A DNA stretch of 64,000 nt from assembly GCA_003260075.1 (NCBI GenBank), contig QLIY01000789.1, positions 1-64,000 of the forward strand. The letters are read 5' to 3'. The notes beneath the pieces are model-generated. The model ran no database searches, was not told where the DNA came from, and was given only the letters and a program-made list of their open reading frames with translations. The DNA is from Phallusia mammillata. Lineage: Eukaryota > Chordata > Ascidiacea > Phlebobranchia > Ascidiidae. Position numbers and translations under genes: made by a program. Positions 51,501 through 60,094 of this stretch are shown here, one piece after another (position 1 is the stretch's first letter; the number at the start of each line of letters is the position of its first letter).

Positions 51501-54500
51501 TCACAGAAGAGGAAGTTGAACTGTTACGTGAGCGAGATAGCCTAGGACTCTCAAGCGGAAGATTCTTTGCATGCGGCTCATCCGACTGATGAATAAATAA
51601 ATTGTACGAGTATTTTTTTTATTTTACTGCCAGTCAACCCCAAAAGGGATTTTTAAAAAACAGCACATACACTTTCGAAGTTAGTGTTTTCTATTGAAAC
51701 TGTTCCTAAAACGACCAAAAACATTTATATAGATTAAAATAAAAAAAAATTAAAATAAAAAACACTAAAATTAAAATATTAGATGTGTTTTGTAGATCAT
51801 TCTGATGATTGTTGGGCGCACTGGTACGCAAACAAAACTAAAAAAATAAAGCAATTCATATTGAAAAGAAATAGTAAACCCAAAAATTTTAAAACCTATC
51901 CAAAATGTGTGGCAACCAACATTTTGGTTTCATAACAAATATTTTTTGTGAAATATTTAGATTCCAACTTAATAAAAACAAAATATGTTAAAATATTTTG
52001 TTTCAACAAACCTTTGCAAGTGGTGATGGCATATTTGTGATTTTTGTACCAGTTGAGTGACTTTTTATTTTACCCAGTGGTGTATTGGGTGCAGAAAAGC
52101 TGGTTGTGACCGGTTTGTTGTTCTACAATGGAAAGAAAAGAAAACAATGCATGCAGAAATGAATAGCGAACAATATAAGGCAAGCACAATGAAATATGAA
52201 ATCAAGAGGTTTTGATGGCCTTTGATGAAAATCTTTTAGGCACCTTTTTGAAACTAAAGGAAATTTTAACACAAATTTTTCCAGCAAAACAAAATCATGC
52301 AAGTAGATTTAATTAACCAAAAATTCATCCATAAACTACGCGTTTGGATATCACCGGAAAAAAAATGTCAAACAAAAAAAAAAAATTAAATTTTATTCCT
52401 TTGGCAATTGAGTATATTTGCGTTAAAAAGCAAATAACCTATTTTTCTCAAATGCTACATTTTTATGAAAAGCTATTTTAACATTCTTAAACATGTGCTT
52501 AATTCTTGCAGAAACTGCAACAAAATATATATTTGTGGCAATGTACTAAAACATTTTTTCAACTTTAAACAAAATCTCCAACAGTCAATTTGGTTTGCTG
52601 TTCAAAGTTAAATGGTATCACTGAAAAGTTAGTAACAAGAGACCAACAGACAGATGAGATGTGTAAAAATACACCTTAAAACATCTGCATGTTTGCTACA
52701 CGTGGAGTATGAGGTGTCAGACTGTTTGCCATCGGAAGCAATTGAAAGCAACGGATTTCCTGAGTGTCTATTGGACCATGATCTTAAAATAACACTGTAA
52801 TACTACAGACTTTACATTATTATCGATGCAACAGTAGCCAAAATTATTTACAAAAAATATTTAGATTTAAAAATTCAGTTTTGACTGCAATGTAGCATTT
52901 TTTGTGACACATTATGTATTGAACCTGCATTATACAAATATGCTTCAAAGATTTTTTAATTAATTAGCTAAGATCAGGACTTTTTACCATGTTTGTTCCA
53001 CTGCTCACTAACAACAATTTTACAAATTCGTGAATAGATTATTTTTGTGTGAAAAAGAAACTGTATGTACTAATCATATTTGACCCCATATTCATATTTA
53101 CAGGCACAGAAATTATAAAATGACGTAACATTTAGTATCCTGAAGGTCACCATGTAACGGAGCTGAGTTCAGTTACCTAATCAGGTGTGTAATAATCCAA
53201 CACCAGGCATTTCTAATTGGACCATTGTGTCGCGTACCACCGCTGTTAATTAATGCCTTGACAACTTTGACGAGTAGAAAAGGTAGCGCACAAGCCAGTC
53301 ATGGTTAAATGCACAACAAAAGATGGTTTGCGGAGTTGTGTGGGCAAAACAATGGCAAGGAATTGAATAATGTTTGCAACAATTAAAGGTTGAATGCACA
53401 ACTAGCCAAGCAATTATGATGAGCTGTACATAAAAAATAAAATGCAGCATGTACTAAAGCACTAAAATCACTTTTTGACATTTTGCATGCACCTGATGAA
53501 TAAAATAAAAATAAAAAAAATCTACCAAATTCAACGCACCAGCAAAATTTGCCCAATTAAAATCAGTGTCTAAATATCATGTCGTTTTCGCACACAATAA
53601 AATCTTTGCATTCAAAATTTTAAGTATAACATGATTATGACAAAATCTTTTTCCACCGAAGTGAGTTATATACATGTGAGAAAAATAAATTTTATTTACA
53701 GCAAATAAAGTTGCAATTTAGTTTTTTTTTTTGTGAAACACAACCTATTTTATGTTTCATTTAAAGCTTGGCTGAAGGGTTTGACCTGTATGGTGTGAAT
53801 GTTAAATAAACAATTTGTCACAGCAGCACTAGTAAAACAAGCTCTTTCCTACATAAACATTAACTTGTAGATCGTTCACTGTCAGGTAACGTGCTGTTTC
53901 ACTGCCTAAAATGGCTGGGTAATGATGCTGTAATGATAAGGTGAGTAGATAATGATGTATAACAGGTAGATGAAGACTATGCACCACTGTACTCATATAT
54001 GGTTGTGAGAATAATAACAACTTGAAGAGTGCATGCTTTATTGCTGGTGTTGAAACTAAGTTTTGGCTTTCTCTTGTACGCTTGCAAGCATCAGTTTAAA
54101 ATTGTGCTTTAAACTGTGAATAGTTTGTTTATGACATGACTTGTAACAACAACTGACCCAAATGATGTAAAAAGAATTGCAAACCAATACCCTACATGTT
54201 TGTGCAAAACAAAAGTCACATTGCAACATGGTCAAATATAACACATTTCAGGTGTGAAACAAATTTTAACAGACATAGGTTTATTGGGCACTGTTTATTT
54301 ATTGTGTTAAGTGGTCCACCATATGACCACATAACGACATAAGAAAGGAAATGTTACTACAGTTAACCTGCATGATTAAACGCCCTTAGGCAAATTTGGC
54401 ACGGAGTGATGAGTTTTTTGGAAACAAAACACCTCATTTGTTTCAGTAATTGTGGAATTAAGACGGCACCATACCACCATGCAAAACTACACATGCAAAT

Positions 54501-55873
54501 GTAATCTGTGACACACAATTTTAATAAGATACTGACCTGTTGCACATTTTGTGGCATGCTTTTGCGTTTTCGTTTTTTAATTCTCATCTCTTCTTTGATG
54601 GTGTCAGGATAAACAACAAGCGTGTCATGCCATCTGAATAAACAATGCATATACATAAAATTGCACAGGTTATCAACAACTAAAAGAAATTTTGGAATGG
54701 TTTAGACCAGGGCTCCTTAACCTGTGCAACTTCCCCACCCCAGAGTGTTTTGTAAAATAAGGTTGTTGTCATGTACCTGGCCATATGATACAGGTGGTTA
54801 CGATTGTGAGCAAAAACCATATTTTAAAAAATTGTGCAGAAGCAGGCTACAAGATTTGAGATACCCTGTTTATTGTGCAGTGTCTAGTTTTACAGTGTCT
54901 TGCCTTAAGCTTATAAAATATGCAGAACAATGCTGCAACATCAAACAGAGGCTAAAGATACTGTATATTTACCCCATGATATCTTCTTTATTCTCTCCTC
55001 TCATAAAAAATCTTTCTGGTGATTGCATCAAAATGCACAGAGAGTGTTTCTGGTTGGTCATTTCATCAGCGTAAATTACATCTGAACTTGTGTTCATATC
55101 GATTGTGCCTTGTGCCACTGTTGTGGGCTAAAAGAGGTAATGAAAAGCTTATTAGCAGGCAACTAAACTGACATATAAATACACATTTTTTGATGATACC
55201 ATTCTACCAATAATGAAATGCAAAACTTGGTTTTAACAAAGTAAGTACATCTCTAGTCCAAAAAATCAGTAAAAGTTTTTAGAATAATTTTAACTTTAAT
55301 GGTGCGTCAAGTTTGTAAGTAGGTATTGTTCTCGATGCTGGATGCCGCTATGTGATAATTTCATTTTGTTTATTGTATGTTGTCAACCACTCTGATAATA
55401 TCTTTTCTCTGGTGCAAGTTCAAGGTTTAACAAAAACTTACATTATCATCCAGGGCATATCGAAGCGCTCCATGTTCGAACAACACAAACCACCTACGTT
55501 GCCATTTCTGCGAATAAATTATGTATTTGTGAATTCATGTATATATATGTAAGAACAATAAGTTGTAAGCTTTTACAGTAAAGCAATCCAAGCATGACAT
55601 GTGCTTTGCACAAATGCAAATTTCCAAAAAAAACTGTTTCAATGGGAATAAAAACAAGAACATGCAACCCACCCGATTTTTATGCATTGGGTTGGTAAAG
55701 TCGGTTCCCAATGGAGCAAGTAGCAGCCATCCACAATATACAGGCTTTGCCTTGCTTAAATCTTTATCGGACTGCAGATGTGTTTCTCGAGGTCGAAAAC
55801 AGTTTTGGCACTTGTTTTTGTTGAAAATGTTTGGAGCAAAGTTTTTGCATGGGTTATCTTTCAAATTCTGCAT
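29976..55873 (-). CDS. MPRIP: MPRIP (myosin phosphatase Rho-interacting protein) orthologue
   Basis: A single gene of at least 53 coding exons, about 2,460 residues, on the minus strand. In vertebrates MPRIP (p116Rip, M-RIP) is a scaffold on actin stress fibres that binds F-actin, RhoA and the myosin-phosphatase targeting subunit. The start is the ATG at 55873 (MQNLKDNPCKNF), matching the conserved start of the family. Domain order is PH1, Ser/Thr-rich linker, PH2, an Arg-rich TFDFAEFR motif, coiled coils, and a Ser/Arg-rich tail. Every exon junction I traced joins in phase, which strongly supports one transcript. The vertebrate canonical form is about 1,000 residues; the excess lies mostly in exons 20-45. 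The exact C-terminus is unresolved: exon 53 (30136-30012) either reads on 12 codons to a stop at 29976 or splices to a short last exon. Confidence 0.95.
30012..32057 (-). other. MPRIP: MPRIP exons 46-53: conserved C-terminal coiled coil and tail
   Basis: Exons 32057-31932, 31810-31694, 31523-31416, 31225-31079, 30892-30812, 30690-30604, 30397-30217 and 30136-30012 encode residues 2,137-2,460. Matches to vertebrate MPRIP are clear: IEAMR, LSEHYSKKC, LRVKASEIDYLRQEIRSLK (LLRVKESEIQYLKQEI in vertebrates), ARLKEQLEAGS and the SRSQPDIPANPL tail (SKSNPDF in vertebrates). In vertebrates this coiled coil binds the myosin-phosphatase targeting subunit, so phosphatase recruitment is probably retained. 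The donor after exon 52 lies just before the 34-base C run at 30173-30206. Confidence 0.93.
30173..30206. repeat. 34-base C homopolymer in MPRIP intron
   Basis: It lies 10 bp beyond the donor of exon 52 (minus strand), so on the coding strand the intron begins GTATGTTTTT and then runs into Gs. It does not interrupt an exon. No duplicated flank was found. Confidence 0.95.
32091..32358. repeat. ~130-bp duplication joined by 11 Cs
   Basis: The sequence 32,091-32,219 is repeated at 32,231-32,358 with about two substitutions, separated by Cs 32220-32230. It lies in the MPRIP intron between exons 45 and 46. Confidence 0.88.
34050..34229. repeat. ~55-bp duplication joined by 12 Cs
   Basis: A stretch starting ATGTCATGATTATTATGGGG (about 34,050) recurs directly after Cs 34159-34170 and ends at a second C run (34230-34240). 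It is intronic in MPRIP, between exons 40 and 41. Confidence 0.82.
34241..34770. repeat. ~255-bp duplication carrying MPRIP exons 39-40
   Basis: The segment 34,241-34,494 is repeated at 34,506-34,770 after eleven Cs (34495-34505), with scattered substitutions and a 15-bp indel. Each copy carries exon 39 (34733-34683 and its duplicate 34453-34403) and the first 29 nt of exon 40 (34534-34506 and 34269-34241), cut off by a C run. Only one pair belongs in the transcript. The 29-nt fragment joins exon 41 in phase (LSKEG), so little or no coding sequence need be missing. Confidence 0.88.
34938..35188. repeat. ~120-bp duplication joined by 10 Cs
   Basis: The 5' edge of MPRIP exon 38 and its upstream intron (about 34,938-35,057) recur at 35,068-35,188 after ten Cs (35058-35067). 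The second copy holds only the first 30 or so bases of exon 38 and is not a separate exon. Confidence 0.86.
36461..36507. repeat. 47-base C homopolymer in MPRIP intron
   Basis: It sits in the intron between exons 33 and 34. No duplicated flank is visible. The reading frame across the two exons is unaffected. Confidence 0.95.
42708..44048 (-). other. MPRIP: MPRIP exons 16-19: Arg-rich motif and start of coiled coil
   Basis: Exons 44048-43924, 43579-43495, 43267-43142 and 42872-42708 encode residues 684-850. Exon 16 has an RRRDRIRDRRN run followed by ARTFDFAEFRPLAEQAL across the exon 16/17 junction, matching the vertebrate RSKTFDWAEFRPIQQAL block. Exon 18 repeats a related RSRTFDPDALL. Exon 19 has SIENAWKKIEK, matching the IEQRWHQVE segment. 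This is the last vertebrate-like block before the large insertion. Confidence 0.92.
44374..45852 (-). other. MPRIP: MPRIP exons 13-15: second PH domain
   Basis: Exons 45852-45724, 45341-45252 and 44547-44374 encode residues 553-683. The PH fold is complete: KKGWLTMQ (strand 1), WQKHWFVLGSKLLRYYTD (strands 2-3), GVIELDKFIEVTEIE, QRNYGFLIK, and CTLAAMTSGIRKNWMRAI (C-terminal helix). The QRNYGF and AMTSGIRxNW blocks are specific to the MPRIP/TRIOBP family. Ala/Asp-rich sequence follows. Confidence 0.96.
46809..52122 (-). other. MPRIP: MPRIP exons 5-12: Ser/Thr-rich linker
   Basis: Exons 52122-52012, 51585-51358, 50843-50752, 50404-50258, 49891-49798, 48890-48684, 47963-47802 and 46904-46809 encode residues 174-552. 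The region is low complexity, rich in Ser, Pro and Lys, and probably disordered. Two short islands match vertebrate MPRIP: RRSRVIEQFEVMQ (exon 10) and LRRAKSLDRKS (exon 12), the latter a likely basophilic kinase or 14-3-3-type site just before PH2. The introns here are the longest in the gene and carry nothing I recognise. Confidence 0.88.
54537..55873 (-). other. MPRIP: MPRIP exons 1-4: N-terminus and first PH domain
   Basis: Exons 55873-55673, 55507-55442, 55127-54973 and 54633-54537 encode residues 1-173. Seen directly: ANIFNKNKC-like N-terminal cysteines (FAPNIFNKNKCQNCF), KPVYCGWLLLAP, WQRRWFVLFEHGALRYAL (PH core), QGTIDMN, and WHDTLVVYPDT ending the PH helix, then a basic KKRKRK stretch. 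These follow the vertebrate MPRIP order with the same spacing, including the PH signature tryptophan near the end of the domain. Confidence 0.95.
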
Positions 55874-55891
55874 CTTGCTTTTTTGCTTCAA

Positions 55892-57518
55892 CCACTTGAA
55901 ATTTAGCAGGCTTTTCCGTGAAACCTATTCTTTTGTTAGCTACTTTCCATTAACATTTATTACTTCCAAGTTGCTACCCCTACCAAACTGCATCACCCAA
56001 CATTAGTAATCATCCTAAAAAGCAATAGTCGGAAATCGGAATTCATAATAAACACTGCTGTAACAATGTTTGGGACTTAAGGTTACATTGAGCATGAACC
56101 TTAGTTTTTGAAACCTTTGACAAAACTAATTGAGTAGCCCTGATTTAGATGTTTAACATCATTTCTTCTTGGGTGTAATATGCATTTTTTTGAAATTACC
56201 AATTTGAAGACATACATAGACACAATCATATGTAGAAATACTTCAAGCACAAGCTACGGTTAATTTGTAATTTAAGGTACAGCTGGCAATGCTTTTATTT
56301 CTTATTTTACACTGATTCTAGTTTGTGCAAAGCAATTGAAAAAATACTATAACTGACAAAATGGCATACTACAATAACATTTGTTTCCGACTTTTCGGTA
56401 TTACGATTTTACTTTCATTTTTGCTCAACAGCAAATAATTTAACATTCAAGGTACAAACTTGCGGATGCATTTAATTCAAAAGGCTGGTTTAGATACTTC
56501 GCTGTACTTTCCAAATTCTGTGAATCAAGACTTTCAAACCAATCAACGATTCAATATGCAAACACAAGCGTACTGTTAAAGCAAGACATACACCCGTCTT
56601 TTGGCATTTTGCCAAAGCCAGGCAAGGTATTCTTATGACGTAACAGTAGCACCTTTCAGACAAGCAGCGTCAAAGTCGCATGCGCCGGAAATGGTGAGTG
56701 AAGCGATTTCCCACAAACGAACCGATCTCTTTTCTCAACAAATCTGTTTTTCGGCTTGTTTATTGCTCAATACCGCCAGTAGTGTTCGGAAAGTCACCGC
56801 ATGGGTGCGACGTTGATGTAAAATCTCGATTCGGTTGGACGAAATATAAGCGACACAACAAGTTTCTCCAACAAATTACAAAAACGTATTGTTTTGTGTA
56901 TCTTTCCCCAAATAGAACAAAAATAATATCGCCTATGTAACTCGGGAAACGAAATATTTGCTTAGTATTTTGTACGGTGGAAAAATGCAAAACTTTCAAA
57001 AAACTAATTCAACAGCGTTTAATTTCGAAGTTAATGTAAGGTTTACTTTAATTTCTGCGATAGTTTAGGGATTATATATACGGCAAACCTGTTTTAGTAG
57101 GCTAAATTGGTTGCAAATAGACAAATAGGCTAAATTGGTTGCATCACAATCTAACGATTTGAAAGATTCTATTAGTTACGCCAGCCCGCAACTCATATCA
57201 CTTTTTTTGGCAGTCAAAGGCCCAATTCTTTTCTACGAAATCATATTCCGGCCAGATGTTTTCAACGACGCCTAAAGTAGCCACTACTTGGGTAAATCTT
57301 TCATAATCATTTTTTCTTGTTTTGACACCAAATAAAGTCAACTTATTCCTACCAGTAATTTTTGTTGTTGTTGTTGTACAAAAAAAATGTACGTAGGATG
57401 TGCAGCGTATGTTACCCTGATTCAATCTTGCACGCGGCATGTTTACACTCCATGAGACCTGCACGTTTATTGATTTGGCATCTTCCTTCCCGTTGAAGGA
57501 CACTGACGAAGTTATAAA
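55892..57518. other. MPRIP 5' flank, no gene seen
   Basis: This stretch must hold the MPRIP promoter and any 5' UTR exon. I see no coding region with a recognisable product and no strong TATA motif. Several short frames occur but have no conserved features. Confidence 0.5.
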
Positions 57519-58057
57519 CAGGGAGTCGAACCGGTTGTCATACAGGTTTGGGTTCGGTTCGGGTTCGCTTCGTTTTGTTTTTAAGGGTTCGGGTTCGGTT
57601 CCGGTTTTCAAAAATGGATATTTTCGGGTTCGGGTTTTGTTCCGGTTTGGGCAAATTATCCGGACCGAACCGGTTTGCGGTTTTTAAACCGGTTTAAGTT
57701 TCCATTCGTTTCAATTTAATTCTAACCATCATCTACCTGGCTTTATAAAACTCGTAAAGAATTTTGACTGTGCACTATTAATTTTTAAAACGCCCTATAA
57801 GTGTTATCTCGCGTATTCTTCAGTGCGCTGTTTCAAAAAAATCACAAAATATAAAACAGACTGCATTTTTTACTGGTTCGGTTCGGGTTCGGGTTCANGT
57901 TCCGGTTCGGGTCCAACGCCAAACAAAATATAGGGTTCAACTCCGGTTCGGGTTTTTAGAAAATCGTAATTAGCGGTTCGGGTTCGGTTCGGGTTTAATG
58001 AAATTAACCGCTCAAACCGGTTCGCGGGTTCGGGTTCAGTTCCGGTTCGACTCCCTG
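57519..58057. mobile_element. hAT-type element with GGTTCGG-rich interior (539 bp)
   Basis: The ends are perfect 16-bp inverted repeats, CAGGGAGTCGAACCGG and CCGGTTCGACTCCCTG. The flanks are GTTATAAA (57511-57518) and GTTACAAA (58058-58065), an 8-bp duplication with one mismatch. Both subterminal arms are arrays of GGTTCGGGTT-like hexamers. The interior has no transposase. One N lies at 57898 inside an array. CAGGG ends and an 8-bp duplication point to the hAT superfamily. Confidence 0.88.
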
Positions 58058-58065
58058 GTTACAAA

Positions 58066-58879
58066 CGTCAAAGGTAGAGTGATCCGCACCCCGTTTATGT
58101 ACCGATAATCAATATGACCTTTCGACGCTATAGTTAAATCCTGTTGCATCACATAACGAACGTATTATTCACCATCCTGTAGTTGCAGCGCATAAGTTAA
58201 TTTCACGAAAAATGTGCTCAATTTTACCCAACTTTAGACTTGATTTGGCTAGTTGGACTTTTTGTCCCAGATTTTTTTGTAATGAAGGTAATTTAGAACC
58301 GAATGTTGCGGTCAATAGTGCTGACTACTAACGAACTGAAAAAACTGACATAAAGGGATGGTATTAAATTGATATTGTTTCAAGGCATTGTTCGGAACTA
58401 TGCATTATATGACAGAGAAAACACCCATGCGTTGGATAAATTAAAGAAAAAAAAATACCAAACAGATTTTTAAGACGATACCGTGACGTTGTAATGGCAA
58501 ATTGCATAGAAAATAGTGGCTACAATACTAAAAGTTCAAAATGTTGGCCGCTACTAAGAATCGTGTTGACGTTGTTTACAGTTATAGCACGAATGCTCGG
58601 ATCGGTTTTGTGTAATGACGACGCATATAAGTTGCAATGTCGGTTTCTTTAATTTATCCGTAAAGTAGGCTATATCAAATTTACCCTTTTTACCCAGGGA
58701 GAAAATATCTAGTAAAACCATTTGATGTGTTAATTCCATAATAAGACAGGTTTAAATTGAGGTCTTAAAAAGACATATGGTAAAACTCCGATTTGTTCAA
58801 AGAAAAACAACATTTTATCAATGGGGCACTAATAACTATAGGACTAGGTTAGATCAAATATTGCGTTTGTTTGCCCGAT
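58066..58879. other. Intergenic DNA, nothing recognised
   Basis: AT-rich sequence between the hAT-type element and the 3' end of the orphan 7TM gene. I see no gene, RNA or repeat I can support. Confidence 0.5.
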
Positions 58880-60037
58880 TTAAACGTAAGTACCAAACTT
58901 AGGACATTGGCACGAGTTAAACGGGGAGGTGAGCATTTTCTTATAAGAAGCAAAAGTGCAAATAATGTACAAAATATGAACAAACAATACAATGTCACTG
59001 ACCACCATACCAATACGCCGAAATCCAACATCGTGCGCGGTATGCTGCGTTAACCACGCTATTAAGACCTGAGCTAATATCGAAACCACAAGGGCAATAG
59101 TTGAACGTATCATAATAGTTTTAATCTTTTGATGCAATGCGGCTCTCCGACTGAAACTGGTCGATACTGAACGCTGCTTCGGTTTCGATGGCCGCCATTC
59201 AACCTTTGCGTGTGTCGGTGTTGGTACATCACAGTTTGAGATATCTTGAACTTGTGTCGTTACCGATGATACGCTCTGCACCGAGCGTCTAGATTTGCTG
59301 CGGTAACGGCGCGAAACTGTCATCAGGACAGCGTGTCGCAACCTCATACGCAGAGGATAAACAAAAAGCCCAACAAGAATCATTTGCCCGACTGTGCATG
59401 TGATGGTTATCACCACAACAGCAAATATATGCTCGGGTTTTTCGAACACATGTGTATGCGCACATCCAAAATCACTTCGGGTAAAGGACGGCAACCATGT
59501 GTGTACAATAGTGCCCACGATTCCAGGTAACAGTACTAGAATGATCGAATACTTGCTAAGGCAACCCAGTGCCTTTCCATAGGACACGGCGAGCATTTTG
59601 TTGTTGTAGAAAACACGCTGACGTAGCCAGAAAACCATAAAGGATGCAAAAAACGCAAGATTAAACATATTGTAAGAGATATCGGACACAACCTCGCATA
59701 AAACCTTTGTAGAGGAGTGGTTTTGTGAAATTTTAAGCTCCACGATCGTAAATACAAGCCGCAATTCACATAAGACAGAACACACTACAACCGTTGCGAA
59801 AATCACTCCATGGTTGAGTTTGTCCAAGTTGTTCTTCTCGGGCGCGCAACTTTGTCTCCTGTGCTGTATAATCCCGTAATGGGTGAGCGAAACGACGATC
59901 CACGAGTTCGCAATAAGAAGCACATAAGTCGCCACCAGAGGCAGTACATACAACGCGTGATCCATGTGGGGTGGTTGCGCAACGGTGGTTGTTTCGTTGG
60001 TGAAGTTGCCTTCCGATGTGTTGGTAATGTTCAACAT
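58880..60037 (-). CDS. Intronless orphan seven-transmembrane protein
   Basis: A single open exon of 385 residues starts at the ATG at 60037. The N-terminus (about 28 residues) has four N-glycosylation sequons (NIT, NTS, NFT, NET) and no cleavable signal peptide. Seven hydrophobic segments follow at about 30-53, 75-103, 116-142, 158-182, 206-232, 308-332 and 344-366. A cysteine at the start of TM3 (VLCEVVSD) and one in the second extracellular loop (DFGCAH) could form the standard GPCR disulfide. There is no DRY (WLRQR is at that position) and no NPxxY, and the third intracellular loop is long and rich in Ser/Arg. It is probably a divergent or tunicate-lineage GPCR. I do not recognise a ligand class. 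It is unrelated to the LDLa receptors. Confidence 0.87.
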   Translation of the reverse strand: MLNITNTSEGNFTNETTTVAQPPHMDHALYVLPLVATYVLLIANSWIVVSLTHYGIIQHRRQSCAPEKNNLDKLNHGVIFATVVVCSVLCELRLVFTIVELKISQNHSSTKVLCEVVSDISYNMFNLAFFASFMVFWLRQRVFYNNKMLAVSYGKALGCLSKYSIILVLLPGIVGTIVHTWLPSFTRSDFGCAHTHVFEKPEHIFAVVVITITCTVGQMILVGLFVYPLRMRLRHAVLMTVSRRYRSKSRRSVQSVSSVTTQVQDISNCDVPTPTHAKVEWRPSKPKQRSVSTSFSRRAALHQKIKTIMIRSTIALVVSILAQVLIAWLTQHTAHDVGFRRIGMVVSDIVLFVHILYIICTFASYKKMLTSPFNSCQCPKFGTYV

Positions 60038-60086
60038 CGTTACCGGTCACTTCCGCTCCAAACTGATTTCAATTGACACAAAAAGT

Positions 60087-60094
60087 TTTTTATA
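60087..60094 (-). promoter_or_regulatory. Possible TATA box of the orphan 7TM gene
   Basis: TATAAAAA on the minus strand, about 50 bp upstream of the ATG. The spacing would leave a very short 5' UTR. It is only a motif match in AT-rich DNA. Confidence 0.3.

Noticed and set aside
52690..52780. Possible extra MPRIP exon between exons 4 and 5
   Set aside because: An AG and a GT flank an open Ser-rich frame, but that frame is not compatible with the phase 0 junction between exons 4 and 5. The compatible frame is short and not conserved.
57198..57687. Overlapping frames of 137 and 82 residues on opposite strands
   Set aside because: They run into the GGTTCGG arrays of the hAT-like element and show no domain or conserved pattern.
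58880..60037. A member of the LDLa receptor family
   Set aside because: It has no LDLa modules, lacks NPxxY and shares no transmembrane motifs with receptors 1-3.
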